DNA of 9,763 bases from DAOTUL01 sp034437435 (GTDB taxonomy: Bacteria; Chloroflexota; Anaerolineae; Aggregatilineales; Phototrophicaceae), in contig CAYQJO010000167.1 in the NCBI GenBank assembly GCA_964417785.1, positions 1-9,763 of the forward strand, in the 5' to 3' direction. The position numbers were made by a program, and so were the translations under genes. Shown piece by piece: positions 1 through 5,676 of this stretch; the first letter of the stretch is position 1; every line of letters begins with the position of its first letter. The notes under the pieces are model-generated. The model had not been told where the DNA came from. It did no database searches and saw only the letters and a program-made list of their open reading frames with translations.

Positions 1-822
1 AGCCAGAATGTCGAAAGCTTCTGGCAATACATGGCAGAGAATAACACCGATGCTTACGGCAAACCGGTGCCGCAGGCCATGCAGAAAACCGCCGCGAAAA
101 TGGTTGGACGATGGCCCAGTGGTGTGCCGCTGGCTCTCGCTCCCGATAGTGATGATAGTGTACTCAGACAAAAAGCGACGGAACTCAAGAATCACAGCCT
201 GCTCAACGACTTTAAGTATCGGCCCGATGATGAACACGGGCTGTCATGTCCATTTGGTTCGCACCTGCGCCGGGGCAACCCCCGTGATTCTCTAGTGGAC
301 GATACACCGAGCGAGTCGGGCCGGAATGTGAATCTCCACCGTATCGTGCGGCGTGCTGTCTCCTTCGGCAAGTTGTGTGATCATCAGCTTGACCCGGATT
401 ACTTCCACACACACGGCGCGCCGCTCGAAGTCACGCACAATTTCGCCGACGATTACCCGGAAGACCCCGATGGCATCGGTATCCATTTCTTTGGCATCAA
501 TACCAGTATCCAACGGCAGTTTGAATTCATCCAGCAAGCATGGAACAATAATGGGAAATTCAACGGTATGTTTTCCAATAAAGACCCGATTGTTGGTGAC
601 AATCCGGACCATCTCCCCAGAGTAGATCGCCTGGATAATCATGTCCGTTATGCGGAAAGGAATGTCGATCTGGCGCGACTCCAGCCCAGCGACATGACCA
701 TACCGGAGCAACCCGTGCGCCGGCGGTTGGATAACATGCCACGCTTTGTCACGGTACGTGGGGGAGCGTATCTCTTTATTCCAGGCATCGCAGCGCTGCA
801 ATTTCTGGCTGAACTCAAATGA
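1..822 (+). CDS. DyP-type (dye-decolorizing) heme peroxidase, C-terminal part
   Basis: The frame is open from the first base (it reads SQNVESFWQYM before the first internal Met at 31), so the gene begins outside the window and 273 residues are visible. DyP peroxidases use H2O2 to oxidise dyes, phenols or other donors at a heme. The visible part has the family block CPFGSHLRRGNPRD; its His (codon 262-264) aligns with the proximal heme ligand. The Arg pair in HRIVRRAV (from 349) aligns with the region carrying the distal Arg. The later RQFEFIQQAW segment and DPIVGDNPD are also typical. The N-terminal GXXDG motif, which holds the distal Asp, would lie upstream and cannot be checked. The stop TGA overlaps the next gene's ATG (ATGA at 819-822), which implies translational coupling. 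Family assignment is firm; the substrate and whether a Tat signal is present are unknown. Confidence 0.9.
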   Translation, partial: SQNVESFWQYMAENNTDAYGKPVPQAMQKTAAKMVGRWPSGVPLALAPDSDDSVLRQKATELKNHSLLNDFKYRPDDEHGLSCPFGSHLRRGNPRDSLVDDTPSESGRNVNLHRIVRRAVSFGKLCDHQLDPDYFHTHGAPLEVTHNFADDYPEDPDGIGIHFFGINTSIQRQFEFIQQAWNNNGKFNGMFSNKDPIVGDNPDHLPRVDRLDNHVRYAERNVDLARLQPSDMTIPEQPVRRRLDNMPRFVTVRGGAYLFIPGIAALQFLAELK

Positions 823-1748
823 CAGAAGAACAGGCAATCCAGAAACTCATTGACTTGCTGATTACGCAGGTAAAGCATGACTACCCAGAGGGCATGGTTC
901 GGCGCGACGCGCATGCCAAAGCACATGGCTGTGTTTACGGGGAGTTCATTGTGGAACCCAATCTACCGGAACATTTGCGGGTGGGAATTTTCGAGGAACC
1001 GCGAACCATCCCCTGTCGCATCCGCTTCTCAAATAGTGGTGGTACGGGCGGCATCCACCCGGATAAGAATCGGGATGTACGCGGAATGGCGGTCAAACTG
1101 GGTGACGATGACACGCAGGATTTCCTGATGGCGAGCCACCCAACGTTTGTAGTCAAAAATGCAACGGACTTCGCGCAGTTAACTGAAGCGCTTGTCTCTC
1201 AATCAATCTGGCGGATGTTCATATTCTACCTGGCGCGATTGCGGTTCCGTGAGTTGTACCTGTTGGTTGTGTCGCAAAAGACGTGCGCTAATGTGTTGGG
1301 TCAACGCTATTGGAGCATGGTGCCTTACCAGTTGGGACCAGACCAACATGTAAAATATACGACTATTCCGCGCACACCTGTCACTATGATCATGCCATCT
1401 GATCCCACACCTGATTTTCTACGCGAACGGCTGCGGCAGCACCTTGCGACAGACGAAGCTGTGTTCGACTTCGCAGTACAGTTGCGCCTGCCGGACATGC
1501 CGTTGGACGATGCCCGCAGCCGTTGGAGCGAAAAGCAGTCACCGTTCATCAAGGTCGCCACCATCCGGATACCGTCCCAGTCATTCGAGTCGCCGGAGCA
1601 AGAGACGGCGTGTGAGAACCTGTCATATACACCCTGGCACACTCTGCCGGAACATCAGCCAGTTGGCAGCATCAATCGCGCCAGACGTGCAGTCTATGAC
1701 GCGATTTCACGCTACCGACATGAAGCCAATGATGAGCCATTCAGCTAA
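819..1748 (+). CDS. Catalase-like heme-binding protein (small catalase family, y4iL-like)
   Basis: This 309-residue protein is much shorter than monofunctional catalases (about 480 residues or more) and matches the core of the small catalase-related family. Visible blocks in order: RRDAHAKAHGC (residues 28-38), where His32 aligns with the catalytic distal His; RFSNSGG (69-75); DVRGMAVKL (86-94); DFLMASHPTFVV (101-112); YWSMVPYQLG (164-173); and the C-terminal PWHTLPEHQPVGSINRARRAVY (272-293). No signal peptide or membrane helix is evident, so a cytoplasmic location is likely. The ATG overlaps the DyP peroxidase stop and no Shine-Dalgarno is visible, so translation is probably coupled. In such small members catalase, peroxidase or fatty-acid hydroperoxide activity are all possible; the exact reaction is not readable from sequence. 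The 3' end overlaps the convergent kinase gene by 8 bases. Confidence 0.85.
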   Translation: MTEEQAIQKLIDLLITQVKHDYPEGMVRRDAHAKAHGCVYGEFIVEPNLPEHLRVGIFEEPRTIPCRIRFSNSGGTGGIHPDKNRDVRGMAVKLGDDDTQDFLMASHPTFVVKNATDFAQLTEALVSQSIWRMFIFYLARLRFRELYLLVVSQKTCANVLGQRYWSMVPYQLGPDQHVKYTTIPRTPVTMIMPSDPTPDFLRERLRQHLATDEAVFDFAVQLRLPDMPLDDARSRWSEKQSPFIKVATIRIPSQSFESPEQETACENLSYTPWHTLPEHQPVGSINRARRAVYDAISRYRHEANDEPFS

Positions 1749-2754
1749 TCAAAATCTGCGGCTTGATAACCCGTGATCCGATCTTGTTGAGTTCTATGCT
1801 TAATTTATCGAACATGTCCTGACCATCGTATACACCGATGATCGCGCCGCCTGATCCAGCGAATTTGGCACTGGCTCCACATGCCCGTGCGGTCTCGACC
1901 ATTTGCATCTGCCAGCCGGGTAAACGGGATATGCGCTGCCGGGTGTCATAATTCTCATCAATGAGTGTACTCAGCCGCTCCATGTCGTTATCCAGCAGTG
2001 CAGATCGACCATCCGCGGCGAGCTGTGCGAAATGCTGCATCGCGTTTACCACTTGCTCTTCACCACGGTCGAAGCGTCCGCGAATGTCGTTATGGAACGT
2101 CTCGGTTGGCTCACTCAGATCGGTATGATACGCCAGATACAGCGGCGGCTGGTAATCCAATGCCAATGACTCATATTCATAGCAAGTATAGCCATTGACC
2201 TGCTTCTCCTGGGATTTGTCAAAGTCCATGTACACGATATTGCCATAGCACTGAATAACACGGTCCTGCAAACCGCCGGCAATGCCCAGTTCCTCCGTCT
2301 CAACCGACAGTGCAAAACTCGGTTGAATCTCCAGCGGCATGTCTACCTCATAGTATTCAAGGAGGCAGCGCAGGGTTGCGATGATAATCGAACTGGACCC
2401 GGCCAATCCCACCTGACGCGGAATATTGGACTCATAGCGAACCGAGAAATTGTGCTTGTGGAGTTCGATGTTCTGTAATTGACAATATTCGACAAACCGT
2501 TTGATGGTCGCTTTGACCAGACGGATACCGCCGTAATAACCGTGCAACTGCACGTCATTTGCCAGATCATAAATACTGCGGAATCGTGAGCGGTCGTTTT
2601 CGGTGAGGACCAATTCTACAGCATCCCATTCGTATAAAACCACTTCCGACCAGAAATTGCGGACACTGATTGCGATGGTCTTGCCGTTGTAGCCGTCAGA
2701 TGGATTGCCCAGCAGACCCGCACGCGCATGGATGGGCTTGCGAACGATAATCAC
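1741..2754 (-). CDS. GHMP-family sugar kinase, glucuronokinase-like
   Basis: A 337-residue GHMP kinase whose whole length resembles plant glucuronokinase, which phosphorylates D-glucuronate at C1 with ATP (recalled family knowledge, not a search). Shared blocks are RAGLLGNPSDGYNGKTIA (11-28), NFWSEV (33-38), YYGGIRL (73-79), the ATP-binding loop IPRQVGLAGSSSII (111-124), ELGIAGGLQDRV (155-166, with the probable catalytic Asp164) and SAKFAGSGGAIIGV (295-308). It starts with GTG one base after the galU stop and has a good ribosome-binding site, AAAGGGA at 2762-2768 inside the end of galU, so the two genes form a coupled operon. Together they would make a UDP-uronic acid from a free uronic acid. 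Other acidic sugars such as galacturonate, or another sugar altogether, remain possible substrates. Family confidence is high, substrate confidence moderate. Confidence 0.85.
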   Translation of the reverse strand: MIIVRKPIHARAGLLGNPSDGYNGKTIAISVRNFWSEVVLYEWDAVELVLTENDRSRFRSIYDLANDVQLHGYYGGIRLVKATIKRFVEYCQLQNIELHKHNFSVRYESNIPRQVGLAGSSSIIIATLRCLLEYYEVDMPLEIQPSFALSVETEELGIAGGLQDRVIQCYGNIVYMDFDKSQEKQVNGYTCYEYESLALDYQPPLYLAYHTDLSEPTETFHNDIRGRFDRGEEQVVNAMQHFAQLAADGRSALLDNDMERLSTLIDENYDTRQRISRLPGWQMQMVETARACGASAKFAGSGGAIIGVYDGQDMFDKLSIELNKIGSRVIKPQILIS

Positions 2755-2755
2755 G

Positions 2756-3622
2756 TTAGATTCCCTTTATGTATTCACGAACTGCTGGACCGACTTTCTC
2801 ATCAGCCAGGGCAAATTCGATAAAGGCCCGGAAATACGCCTCGAAATTACCAATATCATAGCGCCGTTCACCTTCGCGCAACCGCACCCCGTAGACTCGA
2901 TAGCCATCCTGGATCAGCAGGCGGATGGCATCCGTAAGCTGAATCTCACCGCCCTTGCCTGGTTCCACGCGGTCGAGCGCCTCAAAGATTCTCGGCGTGA
3001 AGATATAACGGGCAGCAATGGCGAGATTGCTGGGAGCCTCGTCACGAGACGGCTTTTCGACCACATCCAGTAGCTCGAAAAATTCATCATCGGTTTTGGG
3101 GCTGGCAACGCCGTATTGCTCAATTTCGGTTTCGGGAACTTCCTCAAACGCGATCACAGCTTCACAATCGTTCTTCTCAAAGCATTGCTGCATCCGGCGC
3201 ACGACATCGCTTTCAGCGTTCAGGCCGATAATCGAGTCGCCCAGTGCCACCACAAACGACTGGTTACCTACGAATGAACGGGCGCACTGAACAGCATGTC
3301 CCAATCCGAGCAACTGCCGCTGGCGGGTGAAAAAGTACCGTGCCTGGAATCGGTCAAATGAAAGTTCGGCAAGCTGCTCTTCTTTGCCTTTTTCACGCAA
3401 TGCTTCAACGAGTTCCTGGTTGATGTCGAAATGATTCTCGATGGATATTTTACCCGGACCCGTGATAAATAGAATTTGATCGATATCAACCCGGGTCAAC
3501 TCCTCCACAATATACTGTACGACAGGCTTACGACCAACCGGCAGCATCTCTTTCGGCTGGGATTTTGTGATCGGTAGCAAGCGTGTACCTAGACCTGCAA
3601 CAGGGATTACTGCGATATTCAT
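2756..3622 (-). CDS. galU: UTP--glucose-1-phosphate uridylyltransferase (GalU-type)
   Basis: A 288-residue nucleotidyltransferase of the bacterial GalU family (usual length about 290). It joins UTP to a sugar 1-phosphate, releasing pyrophosphate. Seen motifs are AGLGTRLLPITKSQPKEMLP (9-28, nucleotide and phosphate loop), LGLGHAVQCA (105-114), VVALGDSII (124-132), VVEKP (187-191, conserved Lys190), GKGGEIQLTDAI (222-233) and RRYDIGN (253-259). The usual GDD metal-binding pair reads GDS here, a small deviation. The ATG at 3620-3622 was chosen because MNIAVIPVAG is the canonical N terminus; the 76-codon open extension upstream runs out of frame through an iscB relic and is not coding. No clear Shine-Dalgarno precedes it. 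The downstream glucuronokinase-like gene suggests the true substrate may be a uronic acid 1-phosphate rather than, or as well as, glucose 1-phosphate. Confidence 0.85.
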   Translation of the reverse strand: MNIAVIPVAGLGTRLLPITKSQPKEMLPVGRKPVVQYIVEELTRVDIDQILFITGPGKISIENHFDINQELVEALREKGKEEQLAELSFDRFQARYFFTRQRQLLGLGHAVQCARSFVGNQSFVVALGDSIIGLNAESDVVRRMQQCFEKNDCEAVIAFEEVPETEIEQYGVASPKTDDEFFELLDVVEKPSRDEAPSNLAIAARYIFTPRIFEALDRVEPGKGGEIQLTDAIRLLIQDGYRVYGVRLREGERRYDIGNFEAYFRAFIEFALADEKVGPAVREYIKGI

Positions 3623-3642
3623 CGAAATTATGCGGCGGAAAC

Positions 3643-3660
3643 CACCTGCTTTAGCGGGTG
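3643..3660 (-). repeat. Imperfect palindrome at the right end of the IscB relic
   Basis: CACC and GCT on one arm pair with AGC and GGTG on the other, with one mismatch between them and a two-base loop. The iscB stop codon (3651-3653) lies inside the hairpin. Subterminal hairpins of this kind are recognised by the TnpA transposase at the ends of IS200/IS605-related elements. No T-run follows, so it does not look like an intrinsic terminator. Confidence 0.5.
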
Positions 3661-3941
3661 TCGAACCTTCGGTTCGCGAAAGCCGCTTCTCCTTTCTGAT
3701 AGCTGTATCCGTCTGATTTGTGTAGATGTGTGCAGTAGCGATAGCTGATGCCCTGCACCATTCCTTCGCAGGTGGCGATGTTGAAACTGCCTGAGCTTCG
3801 CACCGCCACCCGACCGACATAAATACCGGCTTTCTTGCCCTTCGGCACAACCGCTTTCACGATGTCACCCGTTTGAAACCCGTACTGTACGCGACCGGCT
3901 TTCGCTGTCGTGCGCGGGAACCCGTACTTATCTGGGCCTGT
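3651..3941 (-). pseudogene. iscB: iscB C-terminal remnant (RNA-guided HNH/RuvC nuclease family)
   Basis: Reading the minus strand from the stop codon at 3942-3944 gives 96 sense codons that match the extreme C terminus of IscB proteins. The segments are DKYGFPRT, then YGFQTGDIVKAVVPKGKKAG, then YVGRVAVRSSGSFNI, then GISYRYC and KSDGYSY. IscB proteins are RNA-guided nucleases of about 400-500 residues, the ancestors of Cas9. Here the bridge helix, RuvC and HNH regions are all absent. The only possible initiation codon inside is GTG at 3858-3860, without a visible ribosome-binding site, so it is unlikely to be translated usefully. The junction lies next to an omegaRNA-like segment, as if the middle of the gene had been removed cleanly. 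The reading frame over the remnant is intact, so the loss may be recent, or the piece may be kept as part of a small non-autonomous element. Confidence 0.8.
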
Positions 3942-4026
3942 TTAACCACTCACCGCAGTGGTGGCGTCACCCCGGAGTGCCTATGCATTCGCCCGTAACG
4001 TAGTCCCGAAGGACTGAGGCTGGTCA
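3940..4026 (-). ncRNA. omegaRNA / HEARO-like structured RNA segment
   Basis: On the minus strand this segment lies directly upstream of the iscB remnant, where the HEARO (omegaRNA) of IscB elements sits. It contains a five-pair hairpin with a UUCG loop (AGTCC/GGACT, 4002-4015), then a TACGTTACGGGCGAATGC stretch that resembles, by recollection, the core of known omegaRNAs. A second five-pair hairpin (CCACT/AGTGG, 3946-3961) comes near its 3' end. Only about 85 bases look structured, shorter than complete omegaRNAs of about 200 bases. The 5' part that should carry the guide is not recognisable. Whether it is transcribed, or still able to serve a related IscB elsewhere in the genome, is unknown. 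Confidence 0.5.
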
Positions 4027-4032
4027 ATATGG

Positions 4033-4061
4033 ACTATACAATCAGTCATGGATTTCGACAA
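4033..4061 (-). promoter_or_regulatory. Sigma70-like promoter upstream of the omegaRNA-like segment and galU
   Basis: On the minus strand TTGTCG (4056-4061) and TATAGT (4033-4038) are separated by 17 bases. The expected start, near 4026, falls a few bases before the omegaRNA-like hairpins. A transcript would run through the iscB relic into galU and the kinase, with no terminator in between. It may be the old element promoter or the operon's own promoter. Confidence 0.5.
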
Positions 4062-4102
4062 ATTGCGGGTTACATTAACCAACGGGCCAGCCAAAAGTCG
4101 TC

Positions 4103-4108
4103 TATAAT
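4103..4108 (+). promoter_or_regulatory. Candidate -10 box upstream of the truncated histidine kinase
   Basis: A perfect TATAAT lies 27 bases before the ATG at 4136. No convincing -35 box is found at 16-18 bases upstream, so the promoter is weak evidence only. It would be divergent from the galU-side promoter. Confidence 0.3.
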
Positions 4109-4135
4109 GCAATCAAGCATGTAAAGAGACCCCCG

Positions 4136-4645
4136 ATGTCCATACGACGCTGGCTGTTCGAAACACCACAATTCAAGGACGAAGACAAAAACCGTTCGGC
4201 TCAACTCCTGCATATTATCCTGCTGGCTTACCTTGCGAGTACATTAACATTTCTTGTCATATTGCCCCTGATGACCCCAGATTTGATTGAGCGAGCCTTG
4301 TTCGTCATAGCGTTTATCCCGCTCTTTATGATGCTGTTCTGGATGATGCGTCGCGGCTACATTCGTCTGGCGGCCTTTATCCTGCTGGCATTCAACTGGA
4401 CGATCCTGGTCATGATGAGCCTGGGTGCATCAGGTGTCCATGATCACGGGATTGGTATCCCGCCACAATCGCTCGACCGCATCTTCTCGCCCTTTCATCG
4501 TGCCGACAACGCATATGATTTCGATGGCACGGGCCTCGGCCTTGCGATTGTCAAGGAACATGTCGATGCTATGGGCGGGACGATCACCTGCGAGAGCGTG
4601 GTTAATGAGGGAACGACTTTTCGTGTGGTGCTGCCTCAAAGTTGA
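4136..4645 (+). pseudogene. Internally deleted sensor histidine kinase
   Basis: The 169-residue frame begins like the membrane sensor of a histidine kinase, with three hydrophobic helices at about 24-46, 52-70 and 76-96. At about residue 101 it jumps directly to the end of a HATPase domain: DHGIGIPP (G1 box, 103-110), RIFSPFHRAD (F box, 115-124), GTGLGLAIVKEH (G2 box, 131-142) and GTTFRVVLP. The remaining membrane helices, any PAS/GAF domain, the HisKA domain with its phosphorylated His, and the N box are all missing. It therefore cannot be phosphorylated and probably cannot bind ATP properly. The frame is intact and a possible ribosome-binding site (AAAGAG, 4123-4128) precedes the ATG, so a protein could still be made. 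No response regulator gene adjoins it. An assembly join of two separate parts would give the same picture. Confidence 0.75.
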
Positions 4646-4669
4646 AATAAGTGTTATGCTTGATATAAT
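4642..4669 (+). promoter_or_regulatory. Extended -10 promoter of the glycyl radical enzyme operon
   Basis: TTGAAA (4642-4647) and a perfect TATAAT (4664-4669) are 16 bases apart, and TG at 4661-4662 forms an extended -10. The -35 box overlaps the stop codon of the truncated kinase. Predicted initiation near 4676 leaves a leader of about 27 bases before the activase ATG. No FNR- or CRP-like palindrome was noticed beside it. Confidence 0.65.
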
Positions 4670-4702
4670 GATCCAGGGGGGATTTTTGAAAGAAGATTGT
4701 TT

Positions 4703-5662
4703 ATGCCAATAACTGACGATCAACACGGCATCGTGTTCGATATACAACGGTTCTCCGTGCATGATGGCCCAGGAATACGGACCTCTGTATTCCTCAAAGG
4801 TTGTTCGCTGCGGTGCTTCTGGTGTCATAACCCAGAGTCTATCCGTCCAAAACCGGAAATCCAGTTTGTCGCTGAAAATTGTATTGCCTGCGGAGAATGC
4901 CTGCTCATTTGTCCCGACGCAGCCCGGTCTGTAAACGACGCCGGTGAGATCGTCTACAGTCGTCAACAATGTCAGGTATGCGGTACCTGCGTGAAGACCT
5001 GTTTTGCCGGTGCGACGCTTCTGGTTGGGCAAGAGATGGCCGTCACGGAGGTTATGAATGAGATCATGGCGGACAGGCAGTTCTATGACACATCCGACGG
5101 TGGTGTAACCCTGTCTGGCGGTGAGCCTGTGCTGCAAAAAGCCTTCACACTGGCTGTTCTGTCCCGCTGTCAGGCTGAAGGCATCCATACAGCAATTGAA
5201 ACCGCCGGGAACTATCACTGGTCCGATCTTGAAGCCCTTTTACCACATATTGATCTGGTGATGATGGACCTCAAGCAGCTTGACCCACAGGCACATCGAG
5301 CCGCCACCGGCGTATCAAACGAACGCATTTTGGAAAATGCTCGCCATCTGGCCGATACCCACCTACCCGTGTGGTTTCGCACACCGGTTATCCCAACGGT
5401 CAATGACACACCAGAAGCGATCTCCGCTATCGCAACATTTGTGCATGAATTGGTTGATCGGCGGGCAGAAACCACCAATGGTTCCGGCCCCGCACCTATC
5501 GAACTTGAGTTGCTGATGTTTCATCAACTGGCATCCGACAAATACCGGAGTCTGGGGCTTGATTATCGCGCTGGTCAGTTGAACCCGATCACAAAAGATC
5601 GAATGATAGAACTCGCAAATGTTGCACGATCCTGCGATGTGACGCTGCGCGGAAATTACTGA
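4703..5662 (+). CDS. Glycyl radical enzyme activating enzyme (radical SAM)
   Basis: This 319-residue radical SAM protein makes the glycyl radical on its partner enzyme by abstracting a hydrogen with a 5'-deoxyadenosyl radical, under anoxic conditions in the cytoplasm. Seen residues are the [4Fe-4S]/SAM motif Cys34-X3-Cys38-X2-Cys41 within LKGCSLRCFWCHNPES, preceded by the family signature FSVHDGPGIRTSVF (18-31). An inserted pair of ferredoxin-type clusters follows, with Cys60/63/66/70 and Cys90/93/96/100, and then the SAM-binding SGGEP (138-142). The two extra clusters are usual in activases of non-PFL glycyl radical enzymes and absent from PflA itself. ATG at 4703 is preferred over the in-frame TTG at 4697, because GAAAGAAG lies seven bases upstream of the ATG. 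The partner enzyme follows after 14 bases; the activase-first order is notable. Confidence 0.93.
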   Translation: MPITDDQHGIVFDIQRFSVHDGPGIRTSVFLKGCSLRCFWCHNPESIRPKPEIQFVAENCIACGECLLICPDAARSVNDAGEIVYSRQQCQVCGTCVKTCFAGATLLVGQEMAVTEVMNEIMADRQFYDTSDGGVTLSGGEPVLQKAFTLAVLSRCQAEGIHTAIETAGNYHWSDLEALLPHIDLVMMDLKQLDPQAHRAATGVSNERILENARHLADTHLPVWFRTPVIPTVNDTPEAISAIATFVHELVDRRAETTNGSGPAPIELELLMFHQLASDKYRSLGLDYRAGQLNPITKDRMIELANVARSCDVTLRGNY

Positions 5663-5664
5663 TT

Positions 5665-5671
5665 AAAGGAG
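5665..5671 (+). promoter_or_regulatory. Strong ribosome-binding site of the glycyl radical enzyme
   Basis: AAAGGAG lies five bases before the ATG at 5677, right after the activase stop. It is clearly stronger than the site of the activase, which fits higher production of the enzyme than of its catalytic activator. It also confirms the chosen start. Confidence 0.8.
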
Positions 5672-5676
5672 TCATT

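Larger units (their letters stand above)
3625..4045 (-). mobile_element. Relic of an IscB-type (IS200/IS605-related) element
   Basis: This interval holds the parts expected at the two ends of an IscB element, in the right order on the minus strand: an omegaRNA/HEARO-like segment, the tail of iscB, then a right-end hairpin. About 400 codons of iscB, including the RuvC and HNH nuclease parts, are missing, and no TnpA transposase is present, so it cannot move or cut by itself. The limits are approximate. The right limit lies between the hairpin (3643-3660) and the galU start. The left limit is guessed near an ATGA on the minus strand (4046-4049), because HEARO elements are reported to follow such a motif. 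Confidence 0.5.

Noticed and set aside
292..837. 181-codon open frame on the minus strand over the DyP peroxidase
   Set aside because: It is the shadow of the well-supported peroxidase frame and has no domain of its own.
3643..3660. Intrinsic terminator upstream of galU
   Set aside because: The hairpin is imperfect and not followed by a T-run on the minus strand; it fits a transposon end better.
3623..3850. A 76-codon N-terminal extension of galU on the minus strand
   Set aside because: It runs in a different frame through the iscB relic, has no resemblance to any GalU, and MNIAVIPVAG is the normal GalU start.
3940..4026. Ordinary metabolite riboswitch in front of galU
   Set aside because: Its position directly before an iscB tail and its core sequence fit an omegaRNA/HEARO better than any riboswitch class I can recognise.
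4430..5218. 262-codon open frame on the minus strand over the activase
   Set aside because: It is antisense to a clearly conserved radical SAM gene and its translation shows no recognisable domain.
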